Below are positions 44,574 through 52,579 of a stretch of DNA of 64,000 bases, piece after piece. The DNA lies in NCBI GenBank assembly GCA_050250665.1, contig JBFWOF010000012.1:1-64000 (forward strand), given 5' to 3'. This stretch comes from JADKFD01 sp050250665. GTDB taxonomy: Bacteria > Pseudomonadota > Gammaproteobacteria > Xanthomonadales > SZUA-5. Every line of letters starts with the position of its first letter. Positions within the stretch are counted from its first letter, which is position 1. The position numbers and the translations under genes were made by a program. The notes beneath the pieces are model-generated. The model was not told the origin of the DNA. It saw only the letters and a program-made list of their open reading frames with translations, and searched no databases.

Positions 44574-46747
44574 CCCGCGACATCGGCCAGATTCGATGGG
44601 TGCGCCTGCTGCTGATCGCGGCGACCACCTGGTTCATCGCCAGCGCCCTGATTGCGCCGGGCATGAATCCGCTGACGCGTGGCTGGATCGATGCCGACAT
44701 GGAAGTACGCACGCAGCTGGGGCTGGGCTGGGGCGAGATGAGCCTGACCCGCGCCCTGGCCCAGGAATACTGGCACCAGCAACAGCGCTGGCCAGCCAGT
44801 CTCGAGGACCTGGATCTTCCGGCGTCACGCAGCGGCTTCGAGATCGATCTGCCCGAGCCCTTTGTGGTGCGCGCCACGGGATCGGATCTGCTGCCACTTG
44901 ATTCGGGGCTGCGTGGCACGCGGGTCGAAGTGCGCTATTTCCCGGAGCGCCAATTGTGGGTGTGCAGCCCGGCACAGCCACCGATGCCCCGGCGCTGGCT
45001 GCCCGCCGATTGCCAGCCGGCGGGCACCTGGGGTTTGCTGGAATGGCTGGTGGCCATCCTCAGTGGCGCGCTGGTGCTGCTGGCGACGGGAACGGCCATC
45101 CTGCTGCTCCAGCATCCCTTGCTGGCACCCTTGCAGAAACATCCGCAGCGCCTGCTGCGTGTGCGCATCGACGAACTGCCGCGCATCGATCAGGCCATGC
45201 GCTGGCTGCGCCGCCGCGGCACGGTGTTGTCCTCGGCCCGGGTCGATCAGGCCGACTGGCAGGACGCGCTGAACTACGCCCAGGGCGGCGCCGCGCTGCG
45301 GGCGCATACGCTGGCGCTGCGCATTGCTGCCCAATCGGCGCCCAGCGGCGGCTGGTCCCTTCCCGGCGAGGTCTACAGCTGGCGCCTGCCGCCGGATCTG
45401 CCGGTGGGACTGGATCGCTGTCTGGCCTGGTTTCCCGATACCGGCAGCAGCGGCAAGGATCTGGTGCGCCATCTGCGGGCGCTGCAGGCCGGCCATGATG
45501 TACTGCTGATCTTCTGTCGCGACGCCGACAGCGAGGCCCCGCTGATGCGCCATGCCGCCGACCGCAGCAATCTCTGCGTGGCCCTGGATCGCAGTGCGCA
45601 GACCCAATGGCTGCTGGGCAATCAGGCGGTGGACGTGATGCTGACGGCGATGGCGGCACAGCTCAAGGTCACCCGGATTTCTCCCTACCAGACCCGCGGC
45701 GGCGTGTCCCGGCCCTCGGCCTTCTTCGGTCGCGAGCAGCTGCTGGCGCGCGTGGTCGGCCGCGAACCGGCCAACTATCTGGTGGTGGGTGGACGGCAGC
45801 TTGGCAAGACCAGTCTGCTGAAGGCGATCGAGCGCCGCTTCGACAGCCACCCGCGCGTGCGCTGCCATTACCTGTCCCTGCGCGACGAGCGACTGTCGCC
45901 GCGTCTGGCCAGTGAATTCGGCCTGCCGGCGAGTAGCTCCATCGAGCAGATCGTCGCTCACCTGCGCCAGCAGACCGACGATCAGCGCTGGCTGATCCTG
46001 ATCGATGAGGCCGATCTGTTCGTGCGTGCCGATGCCCGCGCCGGCTATCCGCAGCTGTCCACGCTGCGTGCGCTCAGTGACGAGGGCAGCTGCCATTTCA
46101 TGCTGGCCGGCTTCTGGGATCTGTTCGATGCGGCCACGCTCGACTACCAGTCGCCGCTGCGCAATTTCGGCGAAGTCATCAGCATCGGCGAACTGGAGCT
46201 GGAAGCCTGTCACGAGCTGGCCACCGTACCACTGAGTCGCTTGCAGCTGCGCTTCGAGCACGATCTGGCCGTGCGCGACCTGGTCGACGCCAGCGGCCAG
46301 CGCGCCAATCTGGTGGCCATCCTGTGCCAGGAATGCCTGGAATTGATGGCACCGGGCGAACGCCAGATCACCCAGGCCCATGTCGAGCAGGCCAAACAAT
46401 CGCAGGCGGTGCTGGATGCGCTGACCGGCTGGGCCCGATTGTCCCAGGATGAGCGCGCCTGCCGCATCGACCGGATCATCGTTTACCGCGTCGCCCAGAT
46501 CGGCACGGTACGCGTGCGCGAACTGGTGGAATGGCTGCAGGCGCAGGGCGCCGGCATCGACATCGAGGACCTGCGGCGTTCCCTCGCCCGCCTGCAACTG
46601 GCCTTCGTACTGCGCCGCAATCAGGAACACTACCGTTTCGCGGTCCCGCTTTTCGAGCGCCAGTTCGACAGCGACGAGCTGGGGCTGTTCATCGAGCAGG
46701 AACTGCAGGCCCTGATCAAGCGGCGCAGCGGACAGGCAGGCGACTGA
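44558..46747 (+). CDS. Membrane STAND-type ATPase with pilin-like periplasmic domain
   Basis: A 729-residue protein. TM1 spans about residues 14-34. A periplasmic region (35-158) resembles the globular part of type IV pilins: ALAQEYWHQQQRWPASLEDL, then RQLWVCSPAQ...RRWLPADCQ, with the paired Cys. TM2 spans 160-186. A cytosolic region of unknown type (190-390) precedes a P-loop ATPase: FFGREQLL, Walker A GGRQLGKTS near 410 and Walker B LILIDEAD near 482. FMLAGFWDLF and a C-terminal winged-helix-like region follow. The start at 44558 gives a 16-base overlap with the HTH gene. The likely job is sensing in the periplasm coupled to ATP-dependent switching; the output is unknown. Codon use matches the host. 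Confidence 0.8.
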   Translation: MRQSLTRDIGQIRWVRLLLIAATTWFIASALIAPGMNPLTRGWIDADMEVRTQLGLGWGEMSLTRALAQEYWHQQQRWPASLEDLDLPASRSGFEIDLPEPFVVRATGSDLLPLDSGLRGTRVEVRYFPERQLWVCSPAQPPMPRRWLPADCQPAGTWGLLEWLVAILSGALVLLATGTAILLLQHPLLAPLQKHPQRLLRVRIDELPRIDQAMRWLRRRGTVLSSARVDQADWQDALNYAQGGAALRAHTLALRIAAQSAPSGGWSLPGEVYSWRLPPDLPVGLDRCLAWFPDTGSSGKDLVRHLRALQAGHDVLLIFCRDADSEAPLMRHAADRSNLCVALDRSAQTQWLLGNQAVDVMLTAMAAQLKVTRISPYQTRGGVSRPSAFFGREQLLARVVGREPANYLVVGGRQLGKTSLLKAIERRFDSHPRVRCHYLSLRDERLSPRLASEFGLPASSSIEQIVAHLRQQTDDQRWLILIDEADLFVRADARAGYPQLSTLRALSDEGSCHFMLAGFWDLFDAATLDYQSPLRNFGEVISIGELELEACHELATVPLSRLQLRFEHDLAVRDLVDASGQRANLVAILCQECLELMAPGERQITQAHVEQAKQSQAVLDALTGWARLSQDERACRIDRIIVYRVAQIGTVRVRELVEWLQAQGAGIDIEDLRRSLARLQLAFVLRRNQEHYRFAVPLFERQFDSDELGLFIEQELQALIKRRSGQAGD

Positions 46748-47066
46748 CTAGCACGAGGGCACGAGGGCACGAAAAGGCGGGCTTGCTCGCACAGCGAACA
46801 AGGGTCTAGGTGCAGGGCCTTGCGGCGTCATTGCGAGGAGCGCAGTGACGAAGCAATCCAGGAACTTGCGCAGAGCATCTGGATTGCTTCGCTGCGCTCG
46901 CAATGACGCCGTGATGGGGTAATTCTGTAAACCCTGCCCCCTGCCCCTTCTTTGTCGGCTCTATAAATCAATGCGTTACCGTATGTTGGGTGAAAGCGGG
47001 CTCCACCCGAGATGGTTTCGCGCCGGCCATGACTTCCCCCCCATCACGCAGCCCGGCGAGCCCCGC
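46748..47066. repeat. Intergenic region with CATTGCGAGG...AATGACG inverted repeat
   Basis: 46823-46911 is an imperfect inverted repeat, CGTCATTGCGAGGAGCGCAG ... CTGCGCTCGCAATGACG, enclosing 'aagcaatcca'/'ggattgctt'. A second copy lies at 54391-54478. This sequence type is widespread in proteobacterial and other genomes. A short GGCACGAG triplet repeat lies at 46755-46775. No gene is seen. Confidence 0.85.
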
Positions 47067-47072
47067 TATGCT
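47067..47072 (+). promoter_or_regulatory. Candidate -10 box (TATGCT) of a leaderless transcript
   Basis: GCTATGCT ends 6 bases before the ATG at 47079, matching the arrangement at ispB and the S46 gene. No Shine-Dalgarno is visible. Confidence 0.4.
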
Positions 47073-47078
47073 GCGCGC

Positions 47079-47495
47079 ATGGATACCGATAGCGCCAAGC
47101 ACAGCAACACCATCGTCCGCGACGTCCTCATCCTGCAGTGCAAGCTGCTGGTCGAAGCCCTGCGCGACGTGGTCCTGAGCCCTATTGCACTGGGCGCGGC
47201 CATGCTCGACCTGGCGATGTCCAAGCAGCAGCCACCGCGCTATTTCCGTCAGGTGCTGAACTGGGGCAAGCGCAGTGACGAATGGATTGATCCATGGTCG
47301 GCGGCAGAAAAGGCCGGGGGCAAGGGCCAGGATGGGCTGAACGCCTTGTTGGCACAGGTGGAAGTGGCCGTGAGTGACCCCGCCCAGGGCGCCCGCCGGG
47401 CCCGCGTGCTGAAGCGCTGGGCCGAGCGCCAGCTCACTCGCGCCCGTCGCCGCATCGAGCACAGCCAGACGCAAGGCCCGCCGCCACCGGGCTAG
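47079..47495 (+). CDS. Small alpha-helical protein of unknown function
   Basis: A 138-residue protein without a signal peptide. It is helical throughout, with an amphipathic or weakly hydrophobic segment (VLSPIALGAAMLDLAM, residues 31-46) that could touch the membrane, and a basic C-terminal helix (KRWAERQLTRARRRIEH). The start at 47079 is chosen because a TATGCT box lies just before it; an upstream in-frame ATG at 46971 gives a sequence with no helical pattern. The family is not recognised. Confidence 0.6.
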   Translation: MDTDSAKHSNTIVRDVLILQCKLLVEALRDVVLSPIALGAAMLDLAMSKQQPPRYFRQVLNWGKRSDEWIDPWSAAEKAGGKGQDGLNALLAQVEVAVSDPAQGARRARVLKRWAERQLTRARRRIEHSQTQGPPPPG

Positions 47496-47512
47496 GGAAG
47501 GTTCGAACGAGT

Positions 47513-47614
47513 CGTCATTCCCGCGAACAGCTTCGCCCCGCGGAGGCGTGGGGCGGGAATCCACGCCACGCAAGTGCCTGAAAAACTGGATTCCCGCGTT
47601 CGCGGGAATGACGG
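47513..47614. repeat. GTCATTCCCGCG...CGCGGGAATGAC inverted repeat
   Basis: An inverted repeat of the widespread 'GTCATTCCCGCGAA...GGATTCCCGC' type, with a second internal hairpin (CCCGCGGAGGCGTGGGGCGGG). It lies between two convergent genes and could also slow transcription. Confidence 0.8.
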
Positions 47615-47744
47615 TTTCCGACTTGTTCAGAGTATCCCTGTCGCGGCCCAGTCCTGCGCATGAGCGTTGCCGGAAGAGAGCAACAGCATCGAGGCCAGGA
47701 TCAGCCCCGACCTGAGGTGCGCCCGCCGCGGCGTCAGCATGCTC

Positions 47745-48716
47745 TCAAGCGCCACTCGCGGGCATCAGGACCACGGCGAACTGCTCCTGGTTGTCGGTCC
47801 AGATCTGCTGCAGCTGCAGGCCGGCCAGCCTGGCCATGCGCTGCATGTCGCTGCGGTCATATTTGCAGCTGACCTCGACCCGCACCGGTTCGTCGGCGCC
47901 AAAATCAAAGGTGCGACCGGCGATCCGCACGCGCTGGGCGCGGCGGCTGACGATATCGGTCTCGATGCGACCGACGATCGATTGATATCTGGCACGATGG
48001 AAGAACTGATCGATCTGAAAATTCGCGTCCAGTTCCCGGTTCATGCGTGCCAGCAGGTTCAGCGTGAACGCCGAGGTGATGCCGGCTGCATCATTGTAGG
48101 CAGCGTGGATCAGCGCCGGGTCCTTCTTCAGATCGAGTCCCAGCAGCACCGCACCATCGGCGCCAGCAGCGCGGCGCATCTGCTGCAGCAGCACGACGGC
48201 CTCGGCCTCGGGGAAATTGCCCAGCGTGGAGCCGGCCAGATAGAGCACGGTACGCCGCGGCGCTCGCTGCGTCGCGGGCAGTTTCAAGGGTGCGGTGAAA
48301 TCGGCTTGCAGCGGCAAAATCTGCAACGTGGGAAAATCGCGCTGCAGCTGGGCGCAACTGCCCGCCAGCGCACTGGCCGAGATTTCCACCGGGATGTAAC
48401 CGACCGGTCGTTCCAGCGCCTGGAGCAACAGGCGCGTCTTGAGGCCCGAGCCATTGCCGAATTCCACCAGCCGGACCTCGGGTCCCAGCGCCTGGGCCAT
48501 CTCGGCCACGCGCTCGCGCATGAGCGCGAGCTCGGTCCGCGTCAGGTAGTACTCCGGGGTTTCGCAGATCTGTTCGAACAGCTCCGAACCGCGGGCATCG
48601 TACAGATACTTGGACGGCAAGGTCTTCGGCCGGCCCGACAGGCCTGACCAGACATCGGCGACAAATCCGGATTCCGGCGAGACATCAGCAACTCGCTGGG
48701 CGGTGATGCTCGACAT
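47745..48716 (-). CDS. egtD: Histidine N-alpha-trimethyltransferase EgtD
   Basis: A 323-residue SAM-dependent methyltransferase. Family features are PKTLPSKYLYDARGSELFEQICETPEYYLTRTE, the SAM loop LVEFGNGSGLKTRLLL, YIPVEISASAL and LGNFPEAEAV. It trimethylates histidine to hercynine, the first step of ergothioneine synthesis. The start at 48716 is 2 bases after the egtB stop codon (TGACCATG), so the two are one operon and translationally linked. A longer frame into egtB is rejected. Length and motifs are normal. Confidence 0.95.
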   Translation of the reverse strand: MSSITAQRVADVSPESGFVADVWSGLSGRPKTLPSKYLYDARGSELFEQICETPEYYLTRTELALMRERVAEMAQALGPEVRLVEFGNGSGLKTRLLLQALERPVGYIPVEISASALAGSCAQLQRDFPTLQILPLQADFTAPLKLPATQRAPRRTVLYLAGSTLGNFPEAEAVVLLQQMRRAAGADGAVLLGLDLKKDPALIHAAYNDAAGITSAFTLNLLARMNRELDANFQIDQFFHRARYQSIVGRIETDIVSRRAQRVRIAGRTFDFGADEPVRVEVSCKYDRSDMQRMARLAGLQLQQIWTDNQEQFAVVLMPASGA

Positions 48717-48718
48717 GG

Positions 48719-49978
48719 TCAGCGATCCTGGGCCAGGCGCAAGCCGCTGAACTGCCAGCGGTCCCGCGGATAGAAGAAATTGCGATAACTGGCGCGCACA
48801 TGGCGTGATGGCGTGGCGCAGGAACCACCGCGCAGCACCCATTGCCCGCACATGAACTTGCCGTTGTATTCGCCGAGCGCGCCCGGCAGCGGCTTGAAGC
48901 CGGGGTAACTGACATAGGGACTGGCGGTCCATTCCCAGACATCCCCGAACAGCTGCAGCAACTCACCTTGATCCGCTGCGGCCTGCGGATGCAGCAGGCC
49001 AGCATCGGCGTAGTGGCCAAGCGCCGGATCATGGGCTGCGGCAGCGTGCTCCCATTCGGCCTCGGTGGGCAGGCGCGCGCCGGCCCAGCGGGCATAGGCA
49101 TCGGCCTCGAAATAACTGATATGGCACACCGGCGCGCCCGGATCGATCTCGCGCACGCCGCCCAGCGTGAACTCGGTTTCGGCGGCCACATCCCAGTACA
49201 TCGGACCGGTCCAGCCTTCGGCCTTGACCGTGGCCCAGCCCTCGCTCAGCCACAGCTGCGGCCTGCGATACCCGCCGTCGGCGATGAAGGCCTGATACTC
49301 GGCATTGCTGACCGGCCTTCGGGCCAGCGCGTGCGGCTGCAGCAAGGCGCGGTGGCGCGGCGTTTCGCAATCGAACACGAATGCGCTGCCGGGATCGGCG
49401 CCGATCTCGACGATGCCGTCACCGCCATCGACAAAACGCTGCGCGGGCGCCGCCCGACGCGGCTGCGGCAGATCAGCGCGGTACGCGGGCAGCAGCGGAT
49501 TGCACCAGAACAGATGCTTGATGTCGGTGAGCATCAGCTCCTGATGCTGCTGTTCGTGATGCAATCCGAGCACGATGCGCGCGCTCAGATCGGCATCCGG
49601 TCCGCGCTCGATCAATCGCGCCATGGCTTCGTCTACAGCCGCCCGGTAGGCGAGTACATGATCCAGTCCAGGCCGGGTCAGCAAACCGCGCTGGCCGCGC
49701 GTGTGCATCGGCCCCACCGACTGGTAGTAGGAATTGAACAGGAAGCGCCAACGCTCGTCGAAAAAACGGTAGCCGGGCTGCTGCTGCAGCACGAATTCCT
49801 CGAAGAACCAGGTGGTGTGCGCCAGATGCCACTTGCTCGGACTGGCGTCCGGCATCGACTGCACTATCGTATCTTCAGGCGACAGCGGCGCGACCCGCGC
49901 AAGACTGGCCTGTCGCGTACGCGTGTATTCCGCAAGCAGTGAGGGCGCAAGCGGCGCGCTGGCAGGCACTGAATTCAT
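48719..49978 (-). CDS. egtB: Ergothioneine biosynthesis sulfoxide synthase EgtB
   Basis: A 419-residue iron enzyme. The N-terminal DinB-like domain contains SKWHLAHTTWFFEEF and the iron-binding HEQQHQE (HX3HXE) motif. The C-terminal formylglycine-generating-enzyme-like domain includes RRPVSNAEYQAFI, RLPTEAEWEHAA, FGDVWEWTASPY and RGGSCATPSRHVRASYRNFF. It joins hercynine to a thiol (cysteine or gamma-glutamylcysteine) by an oxygen-dependent reaction. It is followed by egtD. No egtA or egtC is in the window, which suits an EgtB that uses cysteine directly, but this cannot be shown from sequence here. Confidence 0.94.
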   Translation of the reverse strand: MNSVPASAPLAPSLLAEYTRTRQASLARVAPLSPEDTIVQSMPDASPSKWHLAHTTWFFEEFVLQQQPGYRFFDERWRFLFNSYYQSVGPMHTRGQRGLLTRPGLDHVLAYRAAVDEAMARLIERGPDADLSARIVLGLHHEQQHQELMLTDIKHLFWCNPLLPAYRADLPQPRRAAPAQRFVDGGDGIVEIGADPGSAFVFDCETPRHRALLQPHALARRPVSNAEYQAFIADGGYRRPQLWLSEGWATVKAEGWTGPMYWDVAAETEFTLGGVREIDPGAPVCHISYFEADAYARWAGARLPTEAEWEHAAAAHDPALGHYADAGLLHPQAAADQGELLQLFGDVWEWTASPYVSYPGFKPLPGALGEYNGKFMCGQWVLRGGSCATPSRHVRASYRNFFYPRDRWQFSGLRLAQDR

Positions 49979-50042
49979 GAATTGACCCTAGCAGAGTTGA
50001 ACGACAGTAAAAACCGTGGACGAGCGCAACGCAGACCGGGAT

Positions 50043-51185
50043 ATGGCCAAGGCGCTGTCAGCATTCGAGCTGCCGCCCGATCTGCTGTATTTGAACAGCG
50101 CCGGCCAAACACCGCGGCTGCGCGCTGGGCTGGCGGCTGGAGCGGAGTCGCTGCAGCTATCGGCGCAGCCATGGCGGGTTTCCATGGACGCCTGGCTGGC
50201 TCGGCCTGAGCGTGTGCGGACGCTGGTGGCCGAGTTGTTGCGCTGCGATGCCCAGACGCTGGCGCTGGTACCGAGTGTGGCCTACGGCACGGCCGTGTCC
50301 GCGCAGCAGTTGCAGCCACAAGCCGGCCAGACGGTGCTGGCGCTGGCCGACGAACACCCCTCTGGATTGCATGTCTGGCAGGCTCAGCCGGCGCAGCTGC
50401 GGCTGATCAGACGAAATCCGCCCGAAAGCTGGACCGAAGCGCTGCTCGCCGCGATGGATGATCAGTTCGCGGTCGTGGTGGTGCCGGCCTGCCACTGGCA
50501 TGACGGCAGTCTGCTCGATCTTGAACGCGTGGCGGCAGCGGCGCGGGCGCGCGGCGCGGCGCTGGTGGTGGATGCCACCCAGGCGCTGGGTGTGATCGAT
50601 CTGGACCTGCGCACGCTGGATGCCGATTTCGCCGTCGCCGCCGGCCACAAATGGCTGCTCGGGGCGCCGGGACTGGCTTATCTGTACGTGGCCGAGCGTC
50701 ATCAGGGCGGTCAGCCGCTCGAACACAGTGCCTGGTCCCGTGTTGGCGGATTGGCTGCCGCGATCGTCGAGGATGTCCCGCCAGCGCTCATTTGCGGCGC
50801 TGCCCGCTTCGACGGCAGTGGCATCTACAGCCATCCGGCCCTGGCGATGGCCGAGGTCGGACTGGCGCAGTTGCAGGCCTGGGGAATCGCAGCGGTGCGC
50901 GACCGTTTGGGCTGCTGGCAGGACGAATTGCTGGATGCGCTGTCGACGGCCAGACTGGATCACTGGACCGTCACCGCCGAGGCACCACACCTGACCGCCG
51001 TCCGGGCGCCGGGCGCAGACGCTGCGCAGTCGCAAGCCTTGGCCCAGGCCTTGCTCGATCAGGGCATCGTGGTGGCGGCGCGCGGCGCCGGCATTCGGGT
51101 ATCGCCGCACCTGCACAACAGCAGCGCCGATGCGTGGCGACTGGCGCAGGCGCTTGGGCCAGCGTGGGACCGGCTCAGGGGCTGA
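50043..51185 (+). CDS. Class-V aminotransferase-fold PLP enzyme, candidate C-S lyase EgtE
   Basis: A 380-residue PLP-dependent enzyme of the class V aminotransferase/cysteine desulfurase fold. It has the N-terminal LLYLNSAGQTP typical of this group, VDATQALGVIDLDL, and the PLP lysine in AAGHKWLLGAPG. It is divergent from egtB, with only a short gap. EgtE, the hercynylcysteine sulfoxide lyase, belongs to this fold, so the context suggests the last step of ergothioneine synthesis; kynureninase-like or desulfurase activity is possible. A GTG at 50016 is an alternative start. Its end overlaps the convergent DUF427 gene by 11 bases. Confidence 0.8.
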   Translation: MAKALSAFELPPDLLYLNSAGQTPRLRAGLAAGAESLQLSAQPWRVSMDAWLARPERVRTLVAELLRCDAQTLALVPSVAYGTAVSAQQLQPQAGQTVLALADEHPSGLHVWQAQPAQLRLIRRNPPESWTEALLAAMDDQFAVVVVPACHWHDGSLLDLERVAAAARARGAALVVDATQALGVIDLDLRTLDADFAVAAGHKWLLGAPGLAYLYVAERHQGGQPLEHSAWSRVGGLAAAIVEDVPPALICGAARFDGSGIYSHPALAMAEVGLAQLQAWGIAAVRDRLGCWQDELLDALSTARLDHWTVTAEAPHLTAVRAPGADAAQSQALAQALLDQGIVVAARGAGIRVSPHLHNSSADAWRLAQALGPAWDRLRG

Positions 51186-51456
51186 CGGTCACGCCGCGCC
51201 AGAAAGCCACCCGCCCCTTGATCTCCGCGGCGGCCGACTTGGGTTCGGCGTAATACCAGGCCGCGTTGGTGTTGGTCTGGCCGTTGACGATGACGTTGTA
51301 GTAATTGGCCACGCCCTTCCAGCCGCAGACGGTGGTGTGGGTACTCGGCGAGAAGTGCTCAAGCCTGAGCGCGCTCTCCGGAAAATAATGATTGCCTTCG
51401 ACTACCACCGTGTCCTCGGATTCGGCGATCACAACCTGATTCCAGATGGCTTTCAT
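51175..51456 (-). CDS. DUF427-family protein
   Basis: A 93-residue protein with the DUF427 pattern: MKAIWNQVVIAESEDTVVVEGNHYFPESAL, CGWKGVANYYNVIVNG and AAWYYAEPKSAAAEIKGRVAFW. These small beta proteins are of unknown function. The start at 51456 is preferred over one 21 bases upstream because relatives begin at MKA. It is convergent with the class-V PLP gene (11-base overlap). Confidence 0.9.
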   Translation of the reverse strand: MKAIWNQVVIAESEDTVVVEGNHYFPESALRLEHFSPSTHTTVCGWKGVANYYNVIVNGQTNTNAAWYYAEPKSAAAEIKGRVAFWRGVTVSP

Positions 51457-51625
51457 GGCGCAAGTCCCACAGGGCAAGTGTCAGGTCAGTGAGCTTACTG
51501 GCGCAGGCCGCAAGAGGAGGTGATGCTGCCGCTCACCCGCGCCTGCGGCCGCTCGTCATTTTCCTGCCGTTAGCCGCCGCAGGCTGCTGCAGATTGTGCT
51601 CACACCCACTCAATGGAGAACCATC

Positions 51626-52567
51626 ATGAGCACCCTGGCGCGGTTCTGCGGATTCATGAATACCCATCGCGGTCGCTGGATCGCGATCATCATCGGCGTG
51701 GTCACGGCCAGCATCAGCGCCAATCAAGGGCACGCCGCCGTGAGCACCTTCGAAGGAATACGCGTCGAAGTGATCGGCGACGGCCCGCCGCTGATGATGA
51801 TTCCGGGACTCAATTCGGCTGGCGAGGTCTGGATCGAAACCTGTCAGGCGCTGCAACCGAAGGTGCAGTGCCACATCGTGCAATTGCCGGGCTTTGCCGG
51901 CCTGGCGCCGGCCCTGAGCGAACATTGGCTTGCAGACATGAGCGCGCGCTTGCTGCGCTATGTCGACGCTGCCGGCCTGGATCACCCTGCGATCATCGGC
52001 CACAGTCTCGGCGGCGTGCTCGGCGTGCAGCTCAATCTGCAAGCACCAAAGCGCTTCGGCCGACTGATCATTGTCGATTCCCTGCCCTTCTTCGCGGCCA
52101 CGCGGATACCGAATGCGACAGCCGAGAGCGTGGTACCGATGGCGCAAGGCATGCGCGCCGGCATGCTGGCGGCCGACGACGCCAGCTATCAGGCGCAGCT
52201 CAGGTCTGGCCTGGCCAGCATGAGCAATCAGTCGGAACGGCTGGAGACGCTGGCACGCTGGGGTGCGCAGAGTGATCGCGCGACTACCGCCCAGGCGATG
52301 TACGAGATCATGACCACCGATCTGCGGGATCAACTGGCTGACGTGCAGACGCCGACATTGGTCCTCGGCGCCTGGGCTGGTTATGCCGCATTTGGCGCCA
52401 CCGCCGCATCTGTCCGCCAGACTTATGCCGAGCAATACGCTCAATTGCAGGGCGTGCGTATCGAGCTCAGCGACACTGGCTATCATTTCCTGATGTGGGA
52501 CGATCCGCAGTGGCTGCGCCAGCAGGTACTCGAGTTTCTGCAGCCAGCCAAAACCACCCGCCGATAG
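51626..52567 (+). CDS. Exported alpha/beta-hydrolase
   Basis: A 313-residue protein. The N-terminal hydrophobic segment (about residues 17-38, GRWIAIIIGVVTASISANQGHAA) is a signal peptide. The alpha/beta-hydrolase fold shows the nucleophile elbow GHSLGG, preceded by the oxyanion region MMIPGLNSAGEVW. A C-terminal His is found in SDTGYHFLMWDDP. GGAGA lies 8 bases upstream of the ATG. It leads the operon with the sensor kinase (12 bases later) and the LytTR regulator. The substrate is unknown. Confidence 0.87.
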   Translation: MSTLARFCGFMNTHRGRWIAIIIGVVTASISANQGHAAVSTFEGIRVEVIGDGPPLMMIPGLNSAGEVWIETCQALQPKVQCHIVQLPGFAGLAPALSEHWLADMSARLLRYVDAAGLDHPAIIGHSLGGVLGVQLNLQAPKRFGRLIIVDSLPFFAATRIPNATAESVVPMAQGMRAGMLAADDASYQAQLRSGLASMSNQSERLETLARWGAQSDRATTAQAMYEIMTTDLRDQLADVQTPTLVLGAWAGYAAFGATAASVRQTYAEQYAQLQGVRIELSDTGYHFLMWDDPQWLRQQVLEFLQPAKTTRR

Positions 52568-52579
52568 GTGTCAGCAAGC

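Noticed and set aside
44825..46630. A 601-codon frame antisense to the STAND ATPase gene
   Set aside because: The sense strand carries Walker A and Walker B motifs and two membrane helices. The antisense reading is a mirror artefact.
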